From Aeromicrobium ginsengisoli (lineage in GTDB: Bacteria > Actinomycetota > Actinomycetes > Propionibacteriales > Nocardioidaceae): 64,000 nt of DNA. The first letter of the stretch is position 1, and every line of letters starts with the position of its first letter. The position numbers and the translations under genes were made by a program. Positions 1-8,307 of this stretch are shown piece after piece. Below the pieces are notes generated by a model that searched no databases, had not been told where the DNA came from, and worked only from the letters and a program-made list of their open reading frames with translations. The stretch spans positions 1-64,000 of the forward strand of contig NZ_SDPQ02000001.1 in the NCBI RefSeq assembly GCF_004134905.2. Direction: 5' to 3'.

Positions 1-209
1 GGGAGTCATCTCAACCTTGGGGCCCACTGAAGGGTTCTCACCCGACCCATGTCGTTCCAGATCGGCGCACTGACAACACTACGACAGATCACCGACAAAG
101 TCGAACACCTGTTCGAATGGTGAGACGACGGCGGGATGGTCCAAGAGAATCCGCTGTCGCTCCCAGCTGTGTGATCCGACCTTCGAGCGTACTTCGAACG
201 CCGCGCGGC

Positions 210-578
210 TCAGTCTTGGGACGAGCGAAGCGGCGTGAAAAGCGCGACGACGGTCGAAGTGGCGGCAACGACGGTGCCGAGCAGTGCAACGAGGCCGTCC
301 CCGATCCCGACCATGCCGTCGTAGAAAAGTTCATCGAAGACCAGAACTCCCAGGCATGCGAGCCATCCCAAGCCCGCCGCGACGACTGGAATGCGTGTCA
401 CCCACCTGGCCGATAGCGCGGCCGCAAGCGCGAACGCGACCCCGGCGCCTGCAGCCGCGTAGACGGTCCCCGACCAGGTGAAGTCGTTCTCGTCACTGGG
501 CGCGAATGCCCAGATCGAGAGCGGTGTGAGGAAGACCAACGCTGCGAGAAGGCGCGAGGTGACATAGTCACGAATCAT
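210..578 (-). CDS. small integral membrane protein, unknown function
   Basis: A 122-residue, strongly hydrophobic protein with about four predicted membrane segments (near residues 10-26, 36-56, 63-82 and 92-114), separated by short polar turns. No catalytic motif or family signature is recognised. It lies just downstream of another minus-strand membrane protein, with a 16-base gap, so the two may be co-transcribed. The 209 bases beyond its stop codon, at the window edge, hold no gene I can support. The open frame and membrane pattern make it a credible gene; its function is unknown. Confidence 0.6.
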   Translation of the reverse strand: MIRDYVTSRLLAALVFLTPLSIWAFAPSDENDFTWSGTVYAAAGAGVAFALAAALSARWVTRIPVVAAGLGWLACLGVLVFDELFYDGMVGIGDGLVALLGTVVAATSTVVALFTPLRSSQD

Positions 579-594
579 GGGCAGTGCCTAACGG

Positions 595-1452
595 TCAGAG
601 CTTGTCGAGCGGGTTGACCGCAGCCCACGCCACGATCGTCGGCACGATGATCCACACGAGCACCAGCAGGATCGACGCGATCGTGGCGAACAGCTTGGCC
701 CGGTCACGGGGTGGGTTGCCGGCATCGCCGATGACCTCCCAGAGCGCCTTGAACGACGCGTCGAGCGCGATCCGCGTACGACTGCGGGCGATGCCGGCTG
801 CGCGGAGGATGCACCAGAACATGCCGAGCCCGATCACGAAGAACGCTGCCGCGAACGTGTACTGGGCCCAGGTGTCGCCCGTCAGGCTGTTCTTGATCAC
901 CGAGAGGAGCCCGGAGATCGCGGCACCACCGACGAGGAACGCCGGCAGGGGGAGCGACGACTTGTTGAGGTCGTTCGTGATCGTGTCGACCTGGATCCGG
1001 GCGGTGGCCAGCAGCTGGTAGTCGTCGGACCCGACGGGGCTGTTGGCCTCGCGCAGGGCATACAGCTGCCGGAGGTCCTTGACGAGGCGCTTCTGGTGGC
1101 TGCGCACGATCGCCGTGATCAGGAGCTGGACGACCTTGTTGGCGACCGGCTTGATCAGTCGCGGCACCTTGAGCGCCGACGGCTGGCGGGCACCGTTGCG
1201 GTCGAACACCTCGAGCGCGCGCATCGCCCGGCGATGAGCCTCGTCGAAGCGGGCCGCGTGCTTCAGCGGCTGCCGGCTGCTGAGCTCCTGGAGCATCTGG
1301 TCCTCGATGACGCCGGAGCTGCCGAACTTCTCGAGCACGGCGTTGGCCTCGGCCTCGTCGTGCTCGCGGAACAGCCGCAGCGAGTCGAGCCGGGAGGTCA
1401 GCTCGTCAAGAAGCAGGCTCTCCTCCTCGCGCAGCGGTTCGTCGATCGCCAT
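595..1452 (-). CDS. multi-pass membrane protein with helical N-terminal region, unknown function
   Basis: A 285-residue protein. The first 160 residues are charged and helical, with acidic and basic heptad-like stretches and no signal peptide. The C-terminal half carries about four hydrophobic segments (near 170-188, 198-222, 255-275 and the last 20 residues). This looks like a cytoplasmic coiled-coil region tethered to the membrane. No family is recognised. It precedes the 122-residue membrane protein on the same strand and is separated by 54 bases from the end of the lacI-type gene, which is also on the minus strand. Confidence 0.6.
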   Translation of the reverse strand: MAIDEPLREEESLLLDELTSRLDSLRLFREHDEAEANAVLEKFGSSGVIEDQMLQELSSRQPLKHAARFDEAHRRAMRALEVFDRNGARQPSALKVPRLIKPVANKVVQLLITAIVRSHQKRLVKDLRQLYALREANSPVGSDDYQLLATARIQVDTITNDLNKSSLPLPAFLVGGAAISGLLSVIKNSLTGDTWAQYTFAAAFFVIGLGMFWCILRAAGIARSRTRIALDASFKALWEVIGDAGNPPRDRAKLFATIASILLVLVWIIVPTIVAWAAVNPLDKL

Positions 1453-1506
1453 AACGCGAACGCTAGACCTCCGAGAGGTTCACTGTCCCCGTTATGCCCT
1501 CTCGTT

Positions 1507-2550
1507 TCAGTCCTGCGGGGGCGGGGCTGTGCTCTTGCGGACGACGAGCCGAGTGGGTACGAGGGTCACGCCGGGCTCGCTGACGCCGTTCTCGACCTGG
1601 TCGAGCGCGTCGGTCACGCACAGCCGGCCGACCTCAGCGAAGTCCTGATGGATCGTCGTCAGGGGCGGCAGGTAGGCCGCGGAGTCCGGCAGATCGTCGA
1701 ACCCGACGACCGAGATGTCCTCGGGCACCCGCCGGCCGCCTTCGTGGAGCGCGTTCATCAGGCCGAGGGCCATCTGGTCGTTGGCGACGAACACCGCGGT
1801 GACGGACTCCTCCTGGAGCAGTTCTTGCCCGGCGGCATAGCCGCTCTCGGCGGACCAGTCGCCGCGCAGGATGTCGGGGACGGGGCGGCCCGCCGCCTCG
1901 AGGGTCTCGCGCCAGGCGGCCAGACGGCGTTCGCTGGCGAACGACTCCTCGGGACCGGCGACGTGCCAGACGGTTTCGTGGCCCAGCGAGAGCAGGTGCT
2001 CGACGGCGAGCCGGCCGCCGGCCGACTGGTCGGTGTCGACGACGGGGTAGCGGTCGCCGGCGTTGGAGTCCGCGACCACGACGGGCGCTCCGGGCGGAAG
2101 CCCGACTGTTGCGGCGTCGAGGAGATGGATCTCCATGATGACGATGACCGCGTCGACGGCGAGCTCCTCGAGGCGCCCGAACGCGCCGATCACCGCGGCC
2201 TCCGTCGGCATCGCCACGGGGATCAGCGTGATGCCGTAGCCGCGGGCGGTGGCCTCGGCGGCGATGCCCTCCAGGGTCTTGCTGTTGCCGACGTTGGCCA
2301 GCGAGAACAGGATCACGCCGATCGTGTGGAAGCTGCCCCACTTCAGGGCCCGTGCGGCGCTGTTGGGCCGGTAGCCCAGCTCCCGCATCGCGGCCTGCAC
2401 GAGCTCGCGCGTGGCGGGGATGACGCCGGGGTGCCCGTTGGACACGCGTGACACCGTTTGTGAGGAGACGCCGGCCAGCTTGGCGACGTCCGCCATCGAC
2501 ACACGCCGGGGTCGGGATGTGCCATTCGAGACGGGCTCTAACTCGCTCAC
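1507..2550 (-). CDS. LacI-family transcriptional regulator of the adjacent sugar locus
   Basis: A 347-residue regulator. The N-terminal LacI helix-turn-helix reads VSMADVAKLAGVSSQTVSRV (about residues 17-36), followed by the hinge region (GYRPNSAARAL) and a periplasmic-binding-protein-like sugar-sensing domain to the end. The chosen start is GTG at 2550; an in-frame ATG just before the helix-turn-helix would remove 18 residues. It is divergent from an ABC sugar importer and a GH35 beta-galactosidase, with a perfect LacI-type palindrome between them. It therefore probably represses that operon until a beta-galactoside-derived inducer binds. The ligand is inferred from the neighbours only. Confidence 0.93.
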   Translation of the reverse strand: MSELEPVSNGTSRPRRVSMADVAKLAGVSSQTVSRVSNGHPGVIPATRELVQAAMRELGYRPNSAARALKWGSFHTIGVILFSLANVGNSKTLEGIAAEATARGYGITLIPVAMPTEAAVIGAFGRLEELAVDAVIVIMEIHLLDAATVGLPPGAPVVVADSNAGDRYPVVDTDQSAGGRLAVEHLLSLGHETVWHVAGPEESFASERRLAAWRETLEAAGRPVPDILRGDWSAESGYAAGQELLQEESVTAVFVANDQMALGLMNALHEGGRRVPEDISVVGFDDLPDSAAYLPPLTTIHQDFAEVGRLCVTDALDQVENGVSEPGVTLVPTRLVVRKSTAPPPQD

Positions 2551-2599
2551 AGGTCTTGACGTTCCTTCCTAGGGGTGTAACGTAACGCGCGTCACAACG

Positions 2600-2615
2600 A
2601 TGTTTACGTAAACAT
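2600..2615. promoter_or_regulatory. LacI-family operator palindrome
   Basis: The 16-bp sequence ATGTTTACGTAAACAT is a perfect palindrome with the central CG typical of LacI-family operators. It lies between the divergent lacI-type gene and the first permease gene, 50 bp from the regulator start and 62 bp from the permease start, so it can control both directions. Confidence 0.8.
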
Positions 2616-2677
2616 AGGCGGTTTCGCGCCGCATGTGAAGCGAACAGGCCGAAGGGCCGAGGAAAGGACCGAATCAG

Positions 2678-3601
2678 ATGGTTGCCACGGGATCAGTGGT
2701 CGCGCCGGCCGACAAGGTCGCGACGTCCTCCCGTCACTTCCGTCGTTCCTGGGCCGGATGGGGCTTCCTCGCCCCGTTCGCAGTGGTCTTCGCGCTGGTG
2801 TTCCTCGCGCCGATCGCCTACTCGATCTACCTCAGCCTGTTCCAGGACCGGCTGATCGGCGGCAACAGCTTCGTCGGGGCGGACAACTACAATCAGGCGC
2901 TTCAGGACCCGGCGTTCTGGGAGTCGGTCCGCCGCGTGGGCCTGTTCCTCGTGGTGCAGGTGCCGATCATGCTGTTCCTTGCCCTGCTGGCCGCGCTGGC
3001 GATCGACGGCGGCCGCCTCTACGGCGCCTCGCTGTTCCGCATCGCGATCTTCCTCCCGTACGCCGTCCCGGCCGTCGTCGCGACGCTGATGTGGGGCTTC
3101 ATGTACGGCAGCCAGTTCGGCCTGATCGGCAGCATCAACGACTCGCTCGGGCTCTCGCTGCCGGACCCCTTGGGCCCCAAGTGGGTGCTGGCGTCGATCG
3201 GCAACATCGTCACGTGGGAGTTCGTCGGCTACAACATGCTGATCTTCTACTCGGCCCTGCGGGTCATACCGGCGTCGCTCTACGAGGCGGCCGCGATCGA
3301 CGGGGCGAGTGAGTTCCGGATCATCCGCGCGATCAAGCTGCCTGCGATACGCGGCGCTCTCGTGATCGCCACGATCTTCTCGATCATCGGCAGCTTCCAG
3401 CTCTTCAACGAGCCCAACATCCTCCACTACGTCGCGAAGAACGCGATCAACACCCAGTACACGCCCAACATGTACGCGTACTCGCTGTCGTTCTCCGGCC
3501 AGCAGTACAACTACTCGGCGACCATCGCGATCATCATGGGCCTGCTGACGATGGTCATCGCGTACACGGTCCAGCTCCGCGGCATGCGAAAGGCCCTCTG
3601 A
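2678..3601 (+). CDS. ABC sugar transporter permease (MalF/UgpA type)
   Basis: A 307-residue membrane permease with about six membrane segments. The EAA-type loop that docks the ATPase is seen as YEAAAIDGASEFRIIRAIKLP (near residues 206-226). The N-terminus is cytoplasmic and polar. It pairs with the second permease, whose ATG is 2 bases after its stop codon, and with the binding lipoprotein downstream. Together they would form an importer of the CUT1 (oligosaccharide) class. No ATP-binding subunit is encoded here, so a shared MsiK-like ATPase elsewhere is likely. Substrate inferred: a beta-galactoside. Confidence 0.92.
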   Translation: MVATGSVVAPADKVATSSRHFRRSWAGWGFLAPFAVVFALVFLAPIAYSIYLSLFQDRLIGGNSFVGADNYNQALQDPAFWESVRRVGLFLVVQVPIMLFLALLAALAIDGGRLYGASLFRIAIFLPYAVPAVVATLMWGFMYGSQFGLIGSINDSLGLSLPDPLGPKWVLASIGNIVTWEFVGYNMLIFYSALRVIPASLYEAAAIDGASEFRIIRAIKLPAIRGALVIATIFSIIGSFQLFNEPNILHYVAKNAINTQYTPNMYAYSLSFSGQQYNYSATIAIIMGLLTMVIAYTVQLRGMRKAL

Positions 3602-3602
3602 C

Positions 3603-4505
3603 ATGGCGACGACGAATGCCCTCCGGCCCAAGCAGCGAGCGCGTGCCGCGCACTCGTTCGCGAAGCCTCGCCGCAGTCCGCTGCTGACGGCACTGACCGG
3701 CCTGATCCTGATCTACAGCCTCGTGCCGCTCGCGTGGCTCGTCATCAACGCGACCAAGTCGCAGGAGGACCTGCTGTCGTCGTTCGGCCTGTGGTTCGGC
3801 GACGGGTTCTCGTTGTTCTCCAACATCAAGGACACGTTCACCTACAACGACGGCATCTTCCTGCGCTGGTTCGCCAACACCCTCTTGTACGTCGTCGTGG
3901 GCGCCGGCGGAGCGACGATCCTCGCGGTGATGGGCGGCTACGCGCTCGCCAAGTTCGACTTCCCGGGCAAGAAGGGCGTGTTCGCCGTCGTGCTCGGCGC
4001 CGTGGCGGTGCCCGGCACGGCACTGGCCGTCCCGACGTTCCTGATGTTCAGCAAGATGGGCATCACCGACACCCCGTGGGCCGTCATCATCCCGTCGCTG
4101 ATCTCGCCGTTCGGGCTCTACCTCATGTGGACGTTCGCGACCGACGCGATCCCCACCGAGCTGATGGAGGCCGCCAAGGTCGACGGCGCGTCGGAGCTGC
4201 GCACGTTCTTCCAGGTGTGCCTGCCGATGCTGGCGCCGGGAATCGTCACGGTGCTGCTGTTCTCGATGGTCGCGACCTGGAACAACTACTTCCTGCCGCT
4301 GATCATGCTGAAGGACCCGGACTGGTACCCCCTGACCGTGGGCCTCAACTCGTGGAGCCAGCAGGCCCTGACCGCAGGTGGAGACGTGATCTTCAACCTG
4401 GTCATCACCGGATCGCTCCTGACGATCCTGCCGCTGATCGCGGCCTTCCTTCTTCTGCAGCGCTTCTGGCAGTCCGGGCTGTCGGCAGGGAGCGTCAAGG
4501 AGTAG
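3603..4505 (+). CDS. ABC sugar transporter permease (MalG/UgpE type)
   Basis: A 300-residue second permease of the CUT1 importer. It has six predicted membrane segments and the conserved cytoplasmic EAA loop (MEAAKVDGASELRTFFQVCLP, near residues 188-208). The C-terminal part (RFWQSGLSAGSVKE) is the usual end of this family. It starts 2 bases after the first permease and is followed, 48 bases later, by the binding protein, which is consistent with one transcript. Confidence 0.92.
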   Translation: MATTNALRPKQRARAAHSFAKPRRSPLLTALTGLILIYSLVPLAWLVINATKSQEDLLSSFGLWFGDGFSLFSNIKDTFTYNDGIFLRWFANTLLYVVVGAGGATILAVMGGYALAKFDFPGKKGVFAVVLGAVAVPGTALAVPTFLMFSKMGITDTPWAVIIPSLISPFGLYLMWTFATDAIPTELMEAAKVDGASELRTFFQVCLPMLAPGIVTVLLFSMVATWNNYFLPLIMLKDPDWYPLTVGLNSWSQQALTAGGDVIFNLVITGSLLTILPLIAAFLLLQRFWQSGLSAGSVKE

Positions 4506-4553
4506 GCCAGCTCGGGCTGGCCACCACAGTTTCGAACCAACGAGAGGAAACAC

Positions 4554-5888
4554 ATGAACACCAAGCACGGGAGGCTGCTTCGCGCAGTCGCCGTCTCCGT
4601 CGTGGCAGCGCTCGCCCTTGCGGCGTGCGGCGGCTCCGACGGTGACAAGTCGAGCTCGACCGGGGGAGCGGCCGACGTCAAGGCGGCGCTCAAGAAGGGC
4701 GGGACGATCACCGTCTGGGCCTGGGAGCCGACGCTGACCAAGGTCGTCAAGGACTTCGAGGCCGAGCACAAGAACGTGACGGTCAAGCTCGTCAACGCCG
4801 GAACCGGCAACGATCAGTACACCGCGCTGCAGAACGCGATCAAGGCCGGCAAGGGCGTCCCGGACGTCGCGCAGATCGAGTATTACGCCCTGCCGCAGTT
4901 CTCGCTCGCCAAGTCCGTCACCGATGTCAGCTCGTACGGCGCCAGCGGCCTCGACAAGACGTTCACCCCCGGCCCCTGGGCCTCGGTCCAGCAGGCCGGC
5001 GGCATCTACGGCCTGCCGATGGACTCGGGACCGATGGCGCTGTTCTACAACAAGACGGTCTTCGACAAGTACGGCGTCGCGGTCCCCAAGACGTGGGACG
5101 AGTACGTCGACGCGGCTCGCAAGATCCACAAGGCTGACCCCAAGGCGTACATCGCGAACGATGCGGGAGACGCGGGCTTCACGACGAGCCTCATCTGGCA
5201 GGCCGGCGGCCAGCCGTTCAAGGTCGACGGCGACAAGGTCAAGATCGACCTCTCCGACGCCGGCTCCAAGCGGTTCGCCGACACGTGGCAGAAGCTGCTC
5301 GACGAGAAGCTGCTCGCACCGACTCCGTCCTGGAGCGACGGTTGGTACAAGGGTCTGGCTGACGGCAACATTGCCACGCTGACGATCGGCGCATGGATGC
5401 CGGCCAACCTCGAGTCGGGCGTCAAGGCCGGTGCGGGCAAGTGGCGCGTCGCGCCGATGCCGCAGTGGGATGCCGGCGCCAACGCCACGTCCGAGAACGG
5501 CGGAAGCTCGCTCGCGATCCCGACGGCCAGCAAGAACAAGGCGCTGGCCTACGCGTTCATGGACTACGCCACCGCGGGCCAGGGTGCCCAGACGCGCGTC
5601 GATGCCGGAGCGTTCCCGGCGACGACCAAGCAGATCAGCGACCCGGCGTTCGTCGACAAGAAGTCGGCCTACTTCGGCGGCCAGGAGATCAACAAGGTGC
5701 TGGCCGCGTCCGCTGCGGACGTCGTCAAGGGCTGGTCCTACCTGCCGTTCCAGGTCTACGCGAACAGCATCTTCAACGACACGGTCGGCAAGGCCTACGT
5801 GTCGAAGACCTCGCTCGCTGACGGCCTGGCGGACTGGCAGAAGAAGTCGGCCTCCTACGGAGACCAGCAGGGCTTCACGGTCAACTGA
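4554..5888 (+). CDS. extracellular sugar-binding lipoprotein of ABC importer
   Basis: A 444-residue solute-binding protein. The signal peptide ends in a lipobox (ALAACGG), so Cys24 would be lipidated and the protein held on the outer face of the membrane. The rest has the two-lobed CUT1 binding-protein pattern, including ITVWAWEPTLTKVVKDFEA near the mature N-terminus and a glycine-rich SENGGSSLAIP region. A GAGAGG-like ribosome site precedes the ATG. It delivers sugar to the two permeases upstream. A hairpin after its stop codon may keep its mRNA more abundant than the downstream hydrolase. Confidence 0.93.
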   Translation: MNTKHGRLLRAVAVSVVAALALAACGGSDGDKSSSTGGAADVKAALKKGGTITVWAWEPTLTKVVKDFEAEHKNVTVKLVNAGTGNDQYTALQNAIKAGKGVPDVAQIEYYALPQFSLAKSVTDVSSYGASGLDKTFTPGPWASVQQAGGIYGLPMDSGPMALFYNKTVFDKYGVAVPKTWDEYVDAARKIHKADPKAYIANDAGDAGFTTSLIWQAGGQPFKVDGDKVKIDLSDAGSKRFADTWQKLLDEKLLAPTPSWSDGWYKGLADGNIATLTIGAWMPANLESGVKAGAGKWRVAPMPQWDAGANATSENGGSSLAIPTASKNKALAYAFMDYATAGQGAQTRVDAGAFPATTKQISDPAFVDKKSAYFGGQEINKVLAASAADVVKGWSYLPFQVYANSIFNDTVGKAYVSKTSLADGLADWQKKSASYGDQQGFTVN

Positions 5889-5904
5889 CCGCCGCACGCG
5901 CACG

Positions 5905-5941
5905 GGCTGTGAGGGCTCCTCGATCAGGGGTCCTCACAGCC
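5905..5941 (+). other. intercistronic hairpin between binding protein and beta-galactosidase
   Basis: The arms GGCTGTGAGG and CCTCACAGCC are perfectly complementary, with a 17-base loop. No run of T follows, so this is more likely an mRNA-stabilising or partial attenuation element than a full terminator. Confidence 0.55.
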
Positions 5942-5982
5942 GGCGGACGGCACACCTCTCACTCACCCCACGAAGGACCGGC

Positions 5983-7737
5983 ATGACATTCGCGATCGGC
6001 GACCACGACTTCCTGCTGCACGGGAAGCCGTTCCGGATCCTGTCCGGTTCGATCCACTACTTCCGGGTCCACCAGGACCAATGGGCCGACCGGATCCGCA
6101 AGGCCCGGCAGATGGGCCTCAACACGATCGAGACGTACGTCGCGTGGAACGCGCATGCACCCCGGGAAGGCGAGTTCGACCTCTCGGGCAACCTCGATCT
6201 CGGGGCGTTCCTCGACGCCGTGGCGGCCGAGGGCATGTACGCCATCGTCCGACCGGGACCGTACATCTGTGCCGAGTGGACCAACGGCGGTCTGCCGGCC
6301 TGGCTGTTCGGTGACGGCGCCGGCGTACGCCAGGACGAGCCGCGCTACATGGCCCACGTCGATCGCTACCTGCAACAGCTCGCGCCGGTGCTCGAGCCGC
6401 GGCAGATCGATCGCGGCGGGCCGATCATCCTGGTGCAGATCGAGAACGAGTACGGCGCGTACGGCAGCGAGAAGTCCTATCTGCGCAAGCTCGTGGCGAT
6501 CAACCGGCGCATCGGGATCACGGTGCCGCTGATCACGGTCGACCAGCCGGTCGACGACATGCTCGAGAACGGCAGCCTCCCGGAGCTGCACCGCACCGGA
6601 TCGTTCGGCTCGCGCTCGCACGAGCGCCTCGACACGCTGCGGCGCCACCAGCCGACCGGGCCGCTGATGTGCTCGGAGTTCTGGGACGGCTGGTTCGACG
6701 ACTGGGGGAGCCACCACCACCTGACCTCGGTGGACGAGACCGCCCACAGCCTCGACGAGCTGCTCGAGCGCGGCGCCTCGGTCAACATCTACATGTTCCA
6801 CGGAGGTACGAACTTCGGGTTCACCAACGGCGCGAACGACAAGGGCACCTATCTGCCGATCGTCACAAGCTATGACTACGACGCACCGCTCGACGAAGCG
6901 GGCAACCCGACGGAGAAGTACTGGGCGATGCGTGACGTGATCTCCAAGTACGCGCCGGTGGGCGACGAGAAGCCCCAAGCCGCGCCGGAACCGCCCTCGT
7001 TCACCGCGCCTCTGCGCAGCGTCCTGCCGCTCTGGAGCGTGCTCGACCTGCTCGGCGACTGGACGACCCACGACGATCTGCCGACCCTCGACTCGCTGGG
7101 CCACTACGAGGGCTTCGCGCTCTACCGCACCACGATCGACGTGGCCGGCCCGGCGATCCTCCGGATCGACGAGGTACGTGACCGGGCGCAGGTCTTCCTC
7201 GAGGGCGACAGCATCGGCGTGCTGGCCCGCGATCACCACGACACCGCGATCCCGTTGCCGGCCGATGCGAAGGGCACACTCGACCTGCTCGTCGAGGACC
7301 AGGGCCGGGTCGACTACGGACCGCGCATCGGTGAGCCGAAGGGCCTCATCGGCGAAGCGAGCATCAACGGGGAGCCGCTGCGGGGCTGGTCCGTGCTGCC
7401 GCTGGACCTGTCCGCCATCGACCGGGTGTCCCATGCGTTGGAGTCGGCTGGAGCGCCCTCGGTGATCGCCGGGCCGGCGTTCGCCGGTGCCACGTTCGAT
7501 CATCCCGGGTCCGGTGACCTCTACCTCGACACCTCTGCCTGGGGCAAGGGCGTCGTCTGGATCAACGGGTTCTGCCTCGGCCGCTACTGGTCGCGGGGTC
7601 CTCAGCGCACGCTGTACGTCCCCGGTCCGGTGCTGCGCGAGACCGGCAACCAGCTCGTCGTGCTCGAGCTGCAGGCGGCGTCGGGCAGCGACGTGTCATT
7701 CGTCCCCGCGGCCGACCTGGGTCACACGGAGGCCTGA
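5983..7737 (+). CDS. GH35 beta-galactosidase, cytoplasmic
   Basis: A 584-residue glycoside hydrolase family 35 enzyme that would release terminal beta-galactose. The N-terminal TIM barrel shows the family sequence RILSGSIHYFRV. The proton donor lies in QIENEYGAYG, and the nucleophile Glu in CSEFWDGWFDDWG. The jelly-roll C-terminal domains end with WINGFCLGRYWSRGPQRTLY, typical of GH35. There is no signal peptide, so it acts on sugar already imported by the upstream ABC system. The ATG at 5983 is chosen because the family sequence begins here and a purine-rich site (CGAAGGA) lies upstream. Confidence 0.95.
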   Translation: MTFAIGDHDFLLHGKPFRILSGSIHYFRVHQDQWADRIRKARQMGLNTIETYVAWNAHAPREGEFDLSGNLDLGAFLDAVAAEGMYAIVRPGPYICAEWTNGGLPAWLFGDGAGVRQDEPRYMAHVDRYLQQLAPVLEPRQIDRGGPIILVQIENEYGAYGSEKSYLRKLVAINRRIGITVPLITVDQPVDDMLENGSLPELHRTGSFGSRSHERLDTLRRHQPTGPLMCSEFWDGWFDDWGSHHHLTSVDETAHSLDELLERGASVNIYMFHGGTNFGFTNGANDKGTYLPIVTSYDYDAPLDEAGNPTEKYWAMRDVISKYAPVGDEKPQAAPEPPSFTAPLRSVLPLWSVLDLLGDWTTHDDLPTLDSLGHYEGFALYRTTIDVAGPAILRIDEVRDRAQVFLEGDSIGVLARDHHDTAIPLPADAKGTLDLLVEDQGRVDYGPRIGEPKGLIGEASINGEPLRGWSVLPLDLSAIDRVSHALESAGAPSVIAGPAFAGATFDHPGSGDLYLDTSAWGKGVVWINGFCLGRYWSRGPQRTLYVPGPVLRETGNQLVVLELQAASGSDVSFVPAADLGHTEA

Positions 7738-7760
7738 GCGCGGTCTCCAGCGCGTACGGC

Positions 7761-7925
7761 TCAGACCTCGTCGGCCACCGGATCCTGCGGATGATGATCG
7801 GCGGTCCAACCCATGTCCTGGAGACGTTTCTCGAGCTTTCGACCGGCGGTCGAGCTCATGCGCGAGGAGAGCTCGTCTTCGGGAATCGGCGATTCGTACT
7901 CGAAATTCTTGCGCTGTCTTGCCAC
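7761..7925 (-). CDS. short basic/acidic hypothetical protein (54 aa)
   Basis: GTG at 7925 opens a 54-codon frame, preceded about 9 bases upstream on the minus strand by a strong GGGGAGG ribosome site. The product starts ARQRKNFEYESPIPEDEL and ends DHHPQDPVADEV. It is charged, has no membrane segment or signal peptide, and is probably partly disordered. It is divergent from the next small Pro-rich gene. No family is recognised. The ribosome site and composition argue for a real gene. Confidence 0.55.
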   Translation of the reverse strand: MARQRKNFEYESPIPEDELSSRMSSTAGRKLEKRLQDMGWTADHHPQDPVADEV

Positions 7926-8096
7926 GGCCCAACCTCCCCATAATCGTCACATCACAGAGATTTTCGAAGCCGAGATTAGAGCGGCCGGGTCCGACTTTCA
8001 AGTCCGACTTCCGCGTCACGTCTGCGCAGGTCGGAGGCGGTTCGGGTCGGATTGGAGGGGTACGCCTGACGACACGCCGACAAGAGGAGAAGTCTC

Positions 8097-8300
8097 ATGA
8101 CCGAATCACCCGTGCCACCCGCCGACCCCAACTCCACGCCGGAGGATCCGGACGTCGCACCGGCTCCCAATCCAGGTGAGGATCCCGACCCGACCGACCC
8201 CGCTCCCGGGGCCGACTCGGGTCAGGGTGACCCCGTCGACCCGGTCCAGGAGGGCGCTCCTGCCACTGGCCCGGAAGCACCTCAGCCGCCGCTGGGCTGA
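8097..8300 (+). CDS. disordered Pro/Asp-rich small protein (67 aa)
   Basis: A 67-residue acidic protein made almost only of Pro, Asp, Glu, Gly and Ala (beginning MTESPVPPADPNSTPEDPD). It has no hydrophobic segment and should be intrinsically disordered. A good ribosome site (AAGAGGAG) lies 8 bases before the ATG. Its N-terminus resembles that of the small minus-strand protein near 11785-11943 (both M[TS]ESP, then P..EDP[DE][VI]), which suggests a small paralogous family. Function unknown. Confidence 0.6.
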   Translation: MTESPVPPADPNSTPEDPDVAPAPNPGEDPDPTDPAPGADSGQGDPVDPVQEGAPATGPEAPQPPLG

Positions 8301-8307
8301 GGCCTCG

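Noticed and set aside
49-123. A 24-codon plus-strand frame near the window start (MSFQIGALTTLRQITDKVEH)
   Set aside because: No ribosome site and no recognisable family; too short to support. It might be the tail of a degraded gene, but that cannot be shown.
3555-5903. A 782-codon open frame on the minus strand opposite the ABC permease and binding-protein genes, and similar long frames opposite other genes
   Set aside because: These are high-GC mirror frames: Arg/Asp/Val-rich with no domains, while the opposite strand carries clear families.
5905-5941. Rho-independent terminator between the binding protein and the beta-galactosidase
   Set aside because: No T tract follows and the next gene belongs to the same function, so a partial or stabilising hairpin fits better.
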